From assembly GCA_032158295.1 (NCBI GenBank), contig CM063245.1, forward strand, positions 992,001-1,056,000: a stretch of 64,000 nucleotides of DNA, given 5' to 3'. Within the stretch, counting starts at the first letter, position 1, and each line of letters opens with the position of its first letter. A program made the position numbers and the translations under genes. Below, piece after piece: positions 1 to 13,540 of this stretch. The notes beneath the pieces were generated by a model that saw nothing but the letters and a program-made list of their open reading frames with translations, made no database searches and was not told the origin of the DNA. This stretch comes from Pycnopodia helianthoides. Its lineage: Eukaryota; Echinodermata; Asteroidea; Forcipulatida; Asteriidae.

Positions 1-753
1 ACCATCTCAACTCCTTTGGAGTATGCAGCACCGGCAGCCAAATGGGCACACATGCTGCTAATCATTCACATAATGATTTCATTTACTCCTTGGAAAATGA
101 GAGATATTTCCCTATAAGTTAAGGAAGAGTTATAACCTTTCATATGAGACACTGAGCAAAAAAAAAAAAAAAAAAAAACATTAGCTATTAAGTAATGATC
201 TGTAAAGATCTTTTCAAGGAAATATTTTTAAATTTGGGAGTCTTTCAAGAGAAAATCAGAAGATGTAACTTTAATCAAATGCAGTGTCACACGTGTAGTT
301 TACAAAGTGTACAAAGGTGTGTGTGTGGGTTTAAGGTGTGTAGTGAATCTAAGATATAAGGCAGAAAGGAAATATTTTGTCTACAAATGAAATTTAAACA
401 AAAGCAGGGGAAAGTTCTATCGTTTCTAAATCCCACAGTTGTAAATAAAAAAAACAGATAGAGTTTCCAACAAGTGCAATCATCAAGGAAAACCACAAAC
501 CTAGAGCAACAAGAAATGATGGTCTCCATTGCTTCCTTTACATGTTATTCCAACCAGGAATTTGACACATTTGGCTTTGCCATGAAAATTGACAATCCGA
601 TTTAACATTCATGACAACACACAATGTATCATTTACATTCAAATGCCGTTACAGGGAATTTGAGATGAAAAATATCACTGCTTCCCGCAGTCATATCCTT
701 TCTGGATAAAGCTGCCATCATTGAGCAACTAAGCAATATTCAGACCCAATTAC

Positions 754-863
754 CTCATCCACCACATCAATGATCACTTTTCCAATGTGGAGAAAGTACA
801 AGTCGGACCCAATCAGTGTGAGTGAGTGGAGGGATGGCTTGATGACGGAGACATCTAATACGT
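754..863 (-). CDS. Possible internal exon, unidentified
   Basis: On the minus strand an open stretch of about 36 codons lies between a candidate acceptor (ctttaaattag|AC) and a good donor (GAG|gtaatt). It encodes a hydrophobic beta-like segment (KPSLHSLTLIGSDLYFLHIG and onwards). It could belong to the gene whose first exon is at 8134-8385. However, that exon ends in phase 0 and this one would enter in phase 1, so at least one more exon would be needed between them. No family was recognised, and it may be chance. Confidence 0.22.
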
Positions 864-2392
864 CTAATTTAAAGTCAAATTACTTTCCTTGTATGGAAGC
901 CAACTCTGTCGTCACCAACACACACCTCATACTGTGAGTCATTTACCATGTTTATCAGCTTGGTGATGAAATGTCACCAGACGTTGAAAGTTGATCTTGT
1001 ACATGAATGTTGGCCAGTGTGAGTCCTCAATGGTTCCCCTTGGATAGACCACAGGCCTAGTCAGGCTAGCCTGCACAAGTTGTTAAAAGCCCGGAACAGG
1101 CAACATATCACCAACTATTGGTTGTGAGTGGGGCTTAGTTGTGACCAAAAGTGGGTGGTGACGAAATACAGGAGGTCTCCAAACTTTGTCAGAAGTGCTT
1201 AAAATTTGTCCCAACAATAACTTTGATCATAACGTCAACAAAGATTGCCTCACAATGGATGGAAGTTGGCTAATTGAGTAAGATTAGCCTGTTTTTATGA
1301 CATGTGTACATAGGCCCTACTTCTGCAGCAGCAGGGGTTGACTGGCTTGAAATCAGCAGGTGTGTCGCGGTTTAGTGTCTGAAATTTCCATTGGGTCTGG
1401 GGCCTAATAGCTTGCGGATCCAGAGAATTTTTAAGGGTATTTAAGTTTTTAATTAACTACCACTAATCATTGACAGATTTTCATTTAACACCAAATGAAA
1501 AATTTCTAGAATAAATAAAAACTAATAATTCAAATTTAAAGTTAAATTTCGAGCCAAATCAGCAATAAAATCAGACCTAGAATCTTAAAAAAAAAAATCC
1601 ACACAGAAAAATAAAGTGCACTTTCAATACCAGTTACTGATTTGAAATTTAGTTTCTTGCCAAAGAGGAGAGTAATTCTGAAGGTTTATCTTCAGATCTA
1701 GGCCTACATGTAGATCAAATGACAATAAGATATCCCAAGCATGGGCAACTGGCTCGTTAGGGCAACATCATTTTTTAAAAAATACCAGGAGAGGTATCTG
1801 TGTAAGTTTCTCTCATTTAATTAATTGAGAAGAGCTGTACGCACTCCCTTTAGTCTAAAAAGTGAAATTAAAACATGGTTTTATAAAAGCTGATTGTTCA
1901 TGATTAAATTAAGAAAGTACAATGTAAGTACCTGACTACAGGATTGGATTGGTGGGTTATTATTTTTGTTACGTGACCAAAGCAAATATAATGGCTGTAA
2001 TGCCACAACAGTAGTTTCCAGCAGTGATTAAAACTTTGCTTTCATCCCAATTTTGTTTACAATCCACTTTACATTTTAAGGAACTGAGTGCCATTTTTCA
2101 AACTCCTCCGACAAGGTTAAGGAGCTTGGAGGAGAGGAAACTAGACTCCACTCCTTCAATATGACGGTCTGATTCATACAGATTGAAACTCTTCATGACT
2201 GCCGGTCATTAATCAACATGAAACTCGATCACTGCCTTCATGGTAATGGTAGTTCAGAATGATCATCAACCAAGGGGCAAGGCCTGGACAAGTTTCCTTC
2301 ATGTTGTGAATCATTGGCATAAGTTGACAATTGAAATCCTTGCCATTCCATACTTTTTTGTTTTTAACATCTTTTGTTTTATCAGTAAATAA

Positions 2393-2463
2393 GGGTATAA
2401 AAGAGTGACGCGGTCTCAGTTTTAAATGGCTGGTTAAGACCGCGTCACTACTCTTTTATACCC
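2393..2463. repeat. Hairpin with 24-bp arms
   Basis: GGGTATAAAAGAGTGACGCG... is matched by its reverse complement ending ...TCTTTTATACCC, with one extra base in the right arm and a 20-odd base loop. It is a small fold-back element or remnant. Confidence 0.8.
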
Positions 2464-4402
2464 ATTTCATGAATGCCCTTTTTGTTAAGCGTAATATTGT
2501 TGGAAAATCTCAACTTTTCTGTTAACTTTCATTTCCTGTCACGTCCTCGAGCCCTGTTTCGTGAAGGATATACATGCCACGCTCAACAGTTGTGCATAAG
2601 CGCGCATCATAACACTAACATGTTTTTAGATTGAATACCAGTGTATTATTTAAGTTTCGCATAAATTAGCGCCTGCGAAAAACCTTGCGCGCACCACAGG
2701 TGTGTTTAAACACTTCAAGCCATGCTTTATCATCCGTTTAAACACGGCCCCTCCACCAATCAGAATGGATTTACTCTCTGAGGTATTTATGAATGATGTT
2801 TTTCATCTTTTAAGTTTATAAATACTTCAGGTTCATTTTTTTACTTCTAATTTGTATGTCATCAATTACGGGGTACGTGGCAAATTAGTAAACAGTTTAA
2901 TGTCTTTTTGCACACTGAATGCTAGAATTGAGTAGTGAATGATGATTTCTGTTCAGCAACTAATTTGTGTACCAATGCAATTGCATATCAAATTTATACA
3001 AGGGACATCAATCACTGTGTGTACATAATGTCCATATGCCCTGCTTTTTTAATACTGTTGGGAGCAGTAATCTCAGGAGAGTATAGTCCAGAGTAAGGGT
3101 TATTGAAACTTGTTTGTGTTACAAGATGAGACACTGAAATGAGTTCAATAACCCTAAATGAGTTAGGAGTACAAAGGGATTAGAAATTATTTTTATTGTT
3201 CGCGGTTTCTTGATTACACAAAACAAGATCACAGTGGGTAAGGTTTAAGCCAGGATTTGGTAAAAGGGTGTCCAAATTTTAAATTTTAAAAACTGGTAGT
3301 CCAAAATGTTCACTTACAATACATCTACATGTAAATCAATGACAGATAAAACAGGGTGTCCAAAATTTAAAACAGGGTGTCCAAACGACACCCAGACACC
3401 CCTCTGGCTAACACTATGCAGTGGGACTAAGTAGACTGGCTATGCATACCAAATATTGAATGGGGAAAAAACGGGGGGGGGGGGGGCGGTGAACAAAAAC
3501 AGATGTATCCAACTTGCTGTCAGTTTCAGCCACAGAACCTTATTGATTGAAGCTTCTTAACCGATAACTGAACCAAGAAATGTAAACGTGGTCCACGATA
3601 AACAAACCGTGTAACCGAGTAACCATCACATGCTTAGTTTGCAAGATGCTTTATTAAAGCAAGACTAGTAATAGTATAGTTGCTCAAGAGACAAACATCA
3701 GAAGGTGACATTTGAAAGGGTCTAAAATGGTTTGGCAAACACTGTCATCACGTTGGCATACCACACTTTGAGAATGATACAACTGGCATTAAGTAATTTG
3801 TCTACGCATATCTGAATGTCTGCTGAACATACTTTTGCTACAGGGTTAAAATGTTGTGCATCGACGGTGATCCATGTACGTGCACAACATGCGTCTTAAA
3901 ATGTTAGGTCAGTCCACAGGGCCCCAGGAAACTTATAATTAGGTATCACAGTAAGTGCAAAGTAACTGAAAAATGTCAATAATTTGTCGCAAATCTGACA
4001 ACCTGACAAATAAGCACACACAGCTTACTGGACGAATTGTGGCTTTGTTATTTTTGATTTAAAAGAAATCTGAACACATATTTCATAATAAAGGGGAAGC
4101 ACATTTAATTGATTTTTTTGCAGTGAGTAATTTATCATTCTCGTCCTTTAAGTACTCAATAACCACAATGTAACTGACCTGTGAAAATTGTCATCAAGTT
4201 TGGTAAAAACAACAACTTGGAAGTATTTATAAATGTTTTGACTGGGACTTGTGGATTTTATTATCTGGTTTGGCATTGTGGCAATGGAAATAAGCAATGG
4301 TCTTTTGGGAGTCTTCAAAAGTTTGTTTTTTCTCTCTCTCTCTCTCTCAACTTTGATATTACTTCAGTAGAAATATTCCTAGATTTGGTACTGGTACGAC
4401 CT

Positions 4403-4486
4403 ACATACAATACAATTAATACAATACAGTACAGTGCAATACAATACAGTACAATACAGTCAGTGCAATACAATACAACACAACAG
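4403..4486. repeat. AATAC-type microsatellite
   Basis: Imperfect tandem copies of ACAAT/ACAGT pentamers run across this stretch. Open frames on both strands here are artefacts of the repeat. Confidence 0.85.
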
Positions 4487-5917
4487 AAGTGCCTGATGTC
4501 CTTGACCATACACAGTCCCTGGCTTTCCATGTAGGTATAAGAGTTCAGCAGAGTTGCCTTTGAAGCACATTTTGGGGCTTCTGGTTTTCTTTGCAATGTG
4601 CGTGCTCCTACCCTGTTGGTTTTTGTTTTGTTTTGCATGAGATTGTTTATTGCCCACCAGCGCTCTTTGACATGTTTGACCACAGCTGGCAGGAATGGGT
4701 TATGTGTAAAACTTCTTTTTGGGGAAATTTATTTAACAACACACAACAATACGTGAAAAATACATTAGGAATCAATGTCAATTATAATCAGTGAGGTTTC
4801 AGTCTGAAACTACATGTAATGGGTTATTTCTTAGATAAAAATCCTGTAGTTTCTTATAAATTTCACACAAATCCGAGAGATCAGTAAATCTTAACTTTCA
4901 AAACACCTTTGCTACCAGTCCCCTCCTCAGTAACAAGCAATAGGCCTACAGATATCCTGATTCTATTCAAAATGAAGTGAATACCTTAGAGCTAACCACT
5001 GCTAATCACAGGATTTGACTCATCTAGTTATTAACCCTTAACAATCCGATTCCTTCTATTCTATTGCCAAAGAGAAGGCTTCCTAAGGACTTGGGCCAGT
5101 ACATGTAGGCCCATTAATAATATAGATGCTTTATTACAGGGTCAGGCATTCCAAACAATTTGGTGTGGAGTTAAGGCATGTAAGAGAAGAGGAAATTGGG
5201 CCTTGCTCTAGCCAAACTGCCAGGTCTGTAGGGAAAATCTGCCTCATAGTGTGGGAGTCATAATGTGTTTGAATCTCACCCTGAGTAGTATACCTGTGGA
5301 ATTTTTCTGCTTGACTCAGGAAAGCACGTGCTTACATCATTCACACATCGGTCACGGAAATAATATTTTTTCAGTCTAGATAATAACCGTACACAATACA
5401 TGCATACACTTGAACGAATTCAATGTACACCGAACGAAACCTTCCTTCCATTGCCAGACAATAAGAAACTATAGACCTCTTGCACTGTTCTCACACACGG
5501 CTACTGGCCGCCTGTGGTCTGCCATTTTGGAAAGTCAAATTACATACGTCAAGATATGGTGCGTGTCTTACCAGGGGCACACCAACCAAAATGCACACAG
5601 CACAGAAACACACTAAGAATGTGACGACAAAAATGGCACAACCAACACTTATCGCGGGTGATGTCAGCTGAATTCAGTTGATACTGTATACATGTATGAT
5701 CATTGTACATTTTAAATTTATACTTTAATGATGTATTTATTATAAATACATCTTTTCAAGCCAAGCCTCTCAAAGTGCGTTACACTATTATTACTCCATG
5801 TGACCCTGTTTATCGGCCCCTAAGCATTCCTAAGACCAACTCCTTAGGAGTATGCAGCACGAGCAGCCCAATGGGAGCACAAGTCGCTAATCTTTCACAT
5901 CAACAATCTCTACCCTA

Positions 5918-6203
5918 GGAGAGGTTTGCGGTGACACCATGTTAAATCTCTTTTGAGTAGTGTTGGTTCTGAAAAGAACCAGTGATTAACGACTCAACGT
6001 TTCGATCAGTATGCTCTGATCGTCTTCAGGAGAATTTCTACCCTCACAGGTACGGGTTTACTCCTGGGTGATGAGAAGCAAAGTTTCAGTATCATGCCCC
6101 TATCAAGGGCACAAGTGTCACGACCAAGACTCGAACCCACACTCAGATGCATAGTAGCCCTAAATGTAACTTGATTTCTCTGTGATAGACCACTCAGCAA
6201 CAA
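5918..6203. repeat. Fold-back/SINE-like composite repeat
   Basis: The segment from GAGAGGTTTGCGGTGACACC to the GATCAGTATGCTCTGATCGTC hairpin recurs in part at 9591-9670. At about 6119-6140 the reverse strand reads GGTTCGAGTCTTGGTCGTGAC, which resembles a tRNA B box. I treat it as dispersed repeat DNA, not a gene. Confidence 0.55.
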
Positions 6204-7688
6204 TTTACATCCCCTCTATTTATTACAGCTATTTATAAATGATCTGATAGTAAGGTAGTTGGAGTAAAAACAATTAGGATGAACCATGTTTTTGGTATCT
6301 AAATTTACTAGGCCACAGGTCTAATGTGTAAAGTACATGACACTGGTCAGGGCTCTCGAGTCAGGCCAACAAATTCACAGTGGTCCAGTGGTCTCATGTT
6401 TTTCAGTTGAATAATTCCACCTCACTGTGCCTTTAATTAATGGCCTGAAATTAAACGGAGGCCACATACATGTATGCCATGGCCTCTGTTTCCATGTGAC
6501 CTTTGGTGCCCCTTCAAAAGTTTCCCATAGACCTTACGATTTTGCAATGGAAGTTCCCTTTACAAAATGAAAATGGCCTTGCCCTCTCAAAGATGAATTT
6601 CTAGGCCTGTAATTAACTTTTTTTTCAACCTGCATCTTGACTTTGATTCGATAATTCTGTTGAGTATCGAAGCATAATTCCCAATTAAGTCCTAAATCCT
6701 CTCAAGTGATTTTTCAAGCAAAAACAGATTATATGATAATCTGTGCTACAGATAGTTTTTGTCAATTTGATTTTGGTTTCGAAAAAATGTTCAGACACAA
6801 TTTTAGCTACTTAGCGGTCTTGTGGATTATCCCCCCAAATTCAAGCTCTAGATTCAATGCAACCTTTTCATTATGCTTTAGGCTATACTTAAATTGTTAC
6901 TTTTCTCTAGTAACAGTTTTGCATACAGTTTTGGTTTAATATCATTCAAACCAAAACAGCATTCCTTCCAAACTGCTGAAAAAAATCACTCCCCTGAATG
7001 ATACTGATTCCTATGTATTACTAGCCTAGGGCCTACACGCTTTCATAGAATTGTTGAAAGGCCTCCACACTTGAGAGAAACGATACGCAACATAGATTTC
7101 AAAATCCATTAAAATGGTTCTAGTCCCACAATGGAACAGTTGGGCTAGTTAATGGCTGTACTGCTTCAATACTGATCTTTGCGGTAACTTTTTAATGAGC
7201 TTAGCCCTACATGCTAGTGTCGATTTAGCTCCAAGTCTCAAGATAGCAAGCCACGACATATTTTAATGTAAATATTACTAGGTTTCTTGTTTGTCATTTT
7301 CAAAACATTATGAACTAATCAATAATTGATAAGCCCCATCATGTATCATACATGTATGTATAGTTCCAAAAATGTACGGAATAAGATGAAGTATGTAGGA
7401 GAAAGTGATATAAAAGAGTAATATTTGCAAGACAAGTTAGTAATGGTAAGACTTGATCATACCTTGAAAACTTAGCATTTTGGGCATGGGTAGGGGGTGG
7501 GCTGTAATGTGGCAACTCTGATATTAAAGAGAGCCATAAGTACAGCCCAACAAGGTGGGCTAAGCTTTCTCCTAAACAAAAGGTTCTTAATTACTTATTA
7601 TTATAACTACTGACCTATGATCTTACTATGATGACGGTCAGTGTACATACATTACAGTGTACAACTGTACTATGTAGACTTAGCCCCG

Positions 7689-7763
7689 CAAATACATAAT
7701 GTACTACATTATGTATTTGAGTAAAAGAGCATTATCACTACATTATGTAGTGATAATGCTCTT
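7689..7763. repeat. Two adjacent near-perfect palindromes
   Basis: The first palindrome (7689-7719) has 15-bp arms around one base. The second (7725-7763) has 19-bp arms around one base. They are 5 bp apart and share the core ACATTATGTA. No gene is associated with them. Confidence 0.9.
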
Positions 7764-8133
7764 AGTCTAGTCTTTTACTATTACTAAGTCTTACTCTTAA
7801 GTCTTAACTCCCTCAGATTGGAGGGAGTCCAGAGTGTTTCACACTATGTATGGGCTTATGTAAACAGACTTTAGACAATACTGCAATCATGCAGTATTGA
7901 CTATGAATGTAGCAGGCCTGTGATACTTCCCACAGGCAGTTGCCTCCGTTGCCCCCTCCCCCGGTCATCCTTGCCTTGGTGCGCCTTGAAATGTTCCAAT
8001 AATAGTAATAGAAATTGATATTTCCTATGGTGCCCTTACTTTACCAAGGAGAAAACGCCTTGGTGCCCTTTCCCTTTCAACAATGAAGCATCGGGCCTAA
8101 TGTAGGCTAGTGCTAAGTGCTAAAAACACATAC

Positions 8134-8385
8134 CTGCTGAGTATCTTGAGCGCCACTCAACTTGGAGTTAAACTTTTCTCCTCCAGGTCGACCTCCAAGC
8201 TCCCGGTCAGCCGACCACACCATTTCGTCCCGTCTTCCTCTCCCCTCGGCGTTCTCCAAGGCGAAGAAGATTGTCCATGCCGCTACGAGCTGGACACTTA
8301 TGATGAAAGTAGCCACGTAGACGGCCCGGCGGTACCGGTAACAGAGCCGTGACGACCGGTGGATGTGGATGCTGTTCACCGCCAT
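8134..8385 (-). CDS. First coding exon of an unidentified type II membrane protein (partial gene)
   Basis: This is an 84-residue exon read on the minus strand. The ATG at 8385 sits in a strong context (gacATGG), and the exon ends CAG|gtatgtg at 8134 in phase 0. A short basic N-terminus (about residues 1-20, rich in R and H) precedes one hydrophobic segment (about 21-41, YVATFIISVQLVAAWTIFFA). A polar Gly/Arg/Glu stem follows. This is the shape of a Golgi or ER type II signal-anchor protein such as a glycosyltransferase, but I do not recognise the family. The surrounding 8.1-8.8 kb is noticeably richer in CpG than its flanks, as expected for a promoter and 5'UTR. The remaining exons must lie at lower coordinates or beyond the left edge; the only other exon-like stretch I see is at 754-863. 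The exon is fairly secure, the function unknown. Confidence 0.6.
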
Positions 8386-10424
8386 GTCGCTCCGTCGGTG
8401 TTTGTTTCACGTGTGCGGCCCTCAGTCAACGGTCAGACGGTAAAAGTTGCAGGCAACATGACGATTGCATCTGCCGTGATACGGTAACACAGAGTTATTA
8501 TTCGGCGAATAAAGTCAGAATAAACTACTCCGAAACACTCATGACAATAGCTTTTCAGAGAACCGCGGCACGCACACAAGTGGGCAATGTTTATTCTTAC
8601 GTTAATAATCCGCAAGCTTGTGAAGAAAGTACCGACGGTCTTCGTCAATTTGGCAGAAGTGCACACTAAGCAGCTAAGCTAAACTTGGGACGTCTGCTCT
8701 CTTGCTCAAAACACTAGCGATAGCATGCATGGCTAGTTTCCGTGGCCTTTCACTTCCGGGTCAACTTGCTCAACTTCAAGTATTGAGGGCGCTATGCTGT
8801 TTTCACGTTCTTGTATTTTGGTGATAAGGCCCTTTTCGAACCATGGCAATCACAAACAGGAAATACTGAAAATTTTGAACGTTCACATTTCAATAATTTG
8901 AATGAAACTATTACGTTTGCCATAGGATTTCAAACAGAATTTAATTAGTATTTTTTTCGATCCATTGGGGTTGGGGCTGCAGGTAGGGAAAGGGGATCTG
9001 AACGCATAGACCCCCACAAGATTAGTGTCAACATTGCGGTCCTTAGTACTATTTTGCAATGCTTAAAGTTTCTTAGCAAAATTAATGAGTAAGTCGTAGG
9101 CAACTTACTTGCTATTTTCATTTTAAATCCCCAGCTTTCTCAGAAATCTGCGCATGCTCAAATGGAATATACCCGGTTTGTCTGCTGCCTCCTAGCGTAT
9201 TCATAATGGACACTAATAATTATGAACAAATAAATTATGTAAGCATCAAGACTGAGTGACTTAGAACTATTTTACCCATTAATGAAAGAGACCTTGCAAA
9301 TTAAGTTTAATCTGTTCATTTTGCTATAATGATTGCGATTATTTATTACTAACTGTACAACACCAGCATAAACACTAAATCCATGCAATAACTGATTCTG
9401 AATGAGAGCTAACTTCACTTCCAAGTTGTCATCAGCTGAAAAGGCCAATAGTAATAAACACAAAAATAGAACGTCTGACATCTAAAGCTTCCACTGTGAT
9501 GCATTGTCCGCCATTAACATCACAGAATGACACCAAACATAGAAGCACATTTAAAAATATCGATCCTGTTGGTAAGTCATTACTTACTAAGAGAGGTTTG
9601 CGGTAACACCATGTTAAAATCTCTTTTGAGTAACTGTTGGTTCTGAAAAGAACCGGTAGTTAACGACTCAAGGAGTATACAAAATGAAGCCAGCTGATTG
9701 AATACAACACTTCCACAATGATTTGATACATGTACTTCCTCGTTTGTTCTTATGAATATTAAGAGCCAAATTAGCATAAATTGCACAAACTACAAAATTA
9801 ACGTGTACGCCTATGTTATTACTCAAACGTGTTGTACAAACCAATTAATAATACTTGTAAGTATTATTATTATTTGTTGTATAATCTATAAATTCAAAGC
9901 AAACTGTGCAAAAAGTTCATGAGGTTCAGCGAAAATACATTCAATTAAAATGTTGCAACTAATTTCAACACAGCTCTAATACGTATAGAGGTATAGAGGA
10001 AAATATTTAAAAAGTCAAAAAGTCACAAACTGCGTTTGTCACTTTTTAAACTTATCGTTAGTTCAAAGTTTGAAATACGGGGGAGGTTAAGCAACAAGTC
10101 TACTTTAGATGCATATTGAAGGAAAACTATTATTTGTTTTTATTTACATTCCTTGTGTAGTGTATCATTAAATTCAAACATGTTTTTGGACTCAGTTTTA
10201 GCCACTTAAACCGGGCGTGAAGTTATGCGACCAAAACATTTGAGTTTCGGTCAAAGGGTAACATGACCAGAGCGACCGATGCGTGCTTGGCTTGGTGAAG
10301 GCAATCATTAAAGCCGGATTTTACTGACGTAATGTTTCTAATAAAAAGGAGTAACGTTAAAAGTCAATAAAATTTCAATAAAAGTTAACGTCACGAAATG
10401 TAAAAGTTATTTATAAATTGTCTC
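8386..10424. other. Promoter/5'UTR of the minus-strand gene and spacer
   Basis: The first 300-400 bp upstream of the ATG at 8385 is CpG-enriched and is the likely promoter and 5'UTR. Further up is AT-rich spacer with a repeat fragment at 9591-9670 and a short hairpin (arms AAAAAGTCACAAA) at about 10019-10048. I see no coding sequence. Confidence 0.45.
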
Positions 10425-11965
10425 CTACGGACAGAAATCCCACTCGCCGTGCCCTCTCTCCCATGTAGATATACCGATATGTAATTGAGTTGGTACTCGA
10501 CCGTAATAGGAACTAGCATTCCATGCCACGAGACGCTCCTGTTGACCTCCTTTGCCGGCAGTTACGACGCCCTCATTGAAGTGGATCCAGAAGGAGCGGT
10601 ATTCAGTTTTGCTAATTACCGGTGATGTGTCCGTGTATTCAGCAAGCTCTCCACCCCAACCTCCGCAGAAGTGTGGCATACAGCGTCTGACGGCTATCGT
10701 CTTGTGTTCTGGTAGAAAGCCAAAAACTGAATAAAAGGAAAAAAATACTTAACAGAATTGAGAACTTCAGCAACAAAAAACACTACATAATAAATCATTA
10801 CTGATAAGAGAGTTCTCTTTATACGCAGTGAAGCATGATTACCACGAGCCTTCGGTCGTAAACTGGATAGCTTCTGTGTTTGATTTAGTAAAGATTGACT
10901 TGAAAAGACTGGGAAGAATTGTTTAATTCTTCTTCTCCCAACTTTTTGCGCAATCACAGACGCGATGTAACTTGACATCGGCATCGTAACTTATAAAAGT
11001 GCAGAAAAACCGACGACCTAAAGGCAATCACGGAAAAAACAAAACCGGCATAACATTATTTTGCTATTTTTAGGCCATCGAAATGTAGGCCTCCTCTGCT
11101 TATGCCGGGTATGACAGTAAAACGCTAACTCCAGGTTTTGGACTTACGTATCTCAATAATGACTGACTGATCCGTCCTTCTCTCCGACAGCCCTACCATG
11201 GCACTGCTCCCATAAGCTTGCACACTGAAGTTTAGCGTAAAAGGCGATATCTGGGGCTCTAGAATAAACATGTAGCTGTATGGTTTGGGATGAGGCTCAG
11301 TAGAGAAATGACAAACTGAGAGACAAAGAAACGAAACAATAATGTATGTTAAACGGATGGGGCTGTTGTTCCACCTAAACACTATAGGCACGGTAGAGAA
11401 ATGACGAACTTGGAGTGAAAAGAAACACCCCACTGATTCGTGACGTCAAACGGAGATGCGCGGCACATCTTCGTACAGTTTTACAGTTCAATTGGGGCGA
11501 ATCCTTCGCAAGTGTTTGATGGAAAATGGGTCTTATATCTTTGCCTTTGCGTGCATTTAAATCATTACACATTCTGTTTAAGGATTAGGATTCGGGTTAT
11601 ATGTTGAACACTTTTAAAAACCAAAATAGGCCCCCTAAATAGCAACGGTAATTGCTGCGTATTCTTAAAATGATTTTGCTTTTTAAATTAATGATAACTT
11701 TAAAATGACTGTTTTCAACGAATGTAGTGGAAGTTTTGACGCCAAAAGCGTTCCAACGTGTAAACTCACCCTGCTTGGGGATACCATTTCGGCAAGTTGA
11801 TCTGAAATTGGAGACTGTTTTACTCCGGAGCGAAGTGTAGTCATCAGCCGTATCGGCTAGGGTCATTGCTCCACACATGTCCCCTTTGACTGGGACAAAC
11901 AGTTGCATGATGCCTGCCAAAACAAGTGGCCCAATCGGGTTGATAATGAAGTAGGAAACCACCAT
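10425..11965 (-). CDS. Secreted FAMeT-domain (Methyltransf_FA-like) protein A
   Basis: There are three coding exons on the minus strand: 11965-11770, 11315-11148 and 10726-10425 (stop). All boundaries are GT-AG and both introns are phase 1, giving 221 aa. Residues 5-24 form a hydrophobic signal sequence, and the conserved start of the mature protein is VPVKGDMC (C31). Exon 2 carries the FTLNFSVQAYGSSAMVGLS strand segment. Exon 3 carries TEYRSFWIHFNEGVVTAGKG, a W-N-A segment, and ends ISTWERGHGEWDFCP. This FW-I...GxGKGG...GxW-F pattern is that of the farnesoic acid O-methyltransferase domain (Methyltransf_FA). In that family a methyltransferase activity is not firmly established, and I see no SAM-binding motif here. 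Six cysteines (MC, TCR, VCH, RCM, FCG, FCP) suggest disulphides. A TATAAATA-like box lies at about 12130-12138 on this strand. The paralogue is at 21157-25025. Confidence 0.82.
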
Positions 11966-13540
11966 CGCAACTCGTAACCAAATCTGATCTGCGCATCAAC
12001 AAAACAGGGGGCTTGCTTTATGCAACTCCGTGAAACAATAGTTTCCTAGATACAGCTTTGCCTGCTGGTATCTATGGTAACTATTACGGAAATACGACAT
12101 CATCAAAAATCGGCCCTTTCGTCAGGGATATATTTATATATGTTCGTTCTTTTGTTGGGGTATTAACTGTTTTCTTTGTTAGGGGTGTTCTATTGTGTCT
12201 GTTTATATAAAATTGTGTTTGTTTTGCTGTGAGGATATGTATGCATAGAGTATTTTATACCGTAGAGTTAGGGTTTAGACATTCTGACAGTCACACCACA
12301 CTTAACAAGTACAATGCAATACATGATTTGTTGTAATGTGTTTATGCTTACTTTCTTTGCAATGGCACAGTTAATAGGCCTCATACGGAAATTTTAAATT
12401 TACATTATACAAAACCAAAAGTTGTTTCACAACTTTATTTTTGTTAAACATAGATTCGATAGTTACAAAAACTTTCTTTTTTTTCAATCAGGAAGAAATC
12501 AACGTATCGAACCACTGACGTCACACGCTGCTCATGTCTCCTTCACAGACTGTTTTTTGAGTCCATGTGAACCCTTTAGTCCCTGAACTGCCCGAGTTTG
12601 CTGAAAAATGTTTAGTTTTCAAGACTCTCTAAGTAAAATACAAGAATCGTGGTTTAAACTATTTTTAAAGATACACAAGGCTTGTTATTTACGTACAATT
12701 TTCGTCCTTTTCGTTAATATTTTCTCTGATAGACATATTATTTCAATTTCGGAGGAGATATGCCCCAAGGGAAATTAACAATAACGGCTATCGCTAAATT
12801 TCATGGAGGTTATTTTTCATAAAGTTAAAATGAACACAATAGATTTGAAGGCTGTTATAGCTGGCGCCAACTGCTCGTACAGATTAATTGCTAACCATTA
12901 GTATTCGACAGTATCATCATGATAAAAGAAAAAAGAAAAATGAGCGTGGTTTTGGTTAGAGCTACAGAATTTATCATCATTAGCTTAACATTTTTTACAA
13001 TTCAACTTTTAACTGTGAAGGGCGAAAATAAAAAGATGATTTATATAAACGACTGCCATTGGTCTATACCAACGCGTACCAATGACTATCTACTTTTATT
13101 TTTGTGTTATTTTTCTCCATCTCCAAACACAAGCTGGTGACCGTTTCCTCCTATCCCATGTTACGGTATATTGCTTTGGGCGGCTGGGCGGCTGGGCGGT
13201 CCAGTGGCCACGAGGGGTTAAGAAATAATCGCGCGCGCCCATTGCCAAAAATGCGCACTGCATACACGAGGAGAATCTGACTCCAAAAATTGCGCAACCA
13301 AGATAGTTCGCATGTGACGAAAATGAAGAGTTGACTATAATTATTATTTTCAGCCGAGTTGGGGGCTTTTACGTTTTTTTATTTATTTGTTTTAGCTTTT
13401 AACAAATAACAATAAAAATGTCATAGGCCTACGGGTGCTTAGGAGAAACTAACCATACTTTTTCATTGGCCAAACCTAATAATATCGTTAAGAAGAAAAT
13501 CTCAGAAACGGAAAACTTCTGATATTGTTCATACATCCAT
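11966..13540. other. Spacer upstream of FAMeT protein A
   Basis: This stretch includes the putative promoter of the minus-strand gene (TATA-like box about 12130-12138). AT-rich spacer follows. Positions about 13215-13310 resemble parts of the duplicated blocks at 14.9-15.1 and 19.7-19.85 kb (shared ATGCGCACTGCATACA-type words). A 73-codon open frame at 12919-13140 has a hydrophobic stretch but no supporting context. Confidence 0.4.

Larger units (their letters stand above)
1..8133. other. Repeat-rich stretch; putative intronic DNA of the minus-strand gene
   Basis: Apart from the possible exon at 754-863 I see no supportable coding sequence. It holds an A-run (160-178), SINE fragments (1-60 and about 5815-5905 share the CTCCTT-GGAGTATGCAGCAC segment), a 24-bp-arm hairpin (2393-2463), a 14-base G run (3473-3486), an AATAC-type microsatellite (4403-4486), a fold-back fragment (5918-6035) and twin palindromes (7689-7763). 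The short open frames here have no splice or family support. Confidence 0.5.

Noticed and set aside
8349..8669. Plus-strand 106-aa frame opposite the membrane-anchor exon
   Set aside because: It is a shadow of the CpG-rich first exon and promoter; no signal or motif.
12919..13140. 73-aa frame with a hydrophobic N-terminal stretch
   Set aside because: No homology recognised, no splice partners, AT-driven composition, and it lies in spacer DNA.
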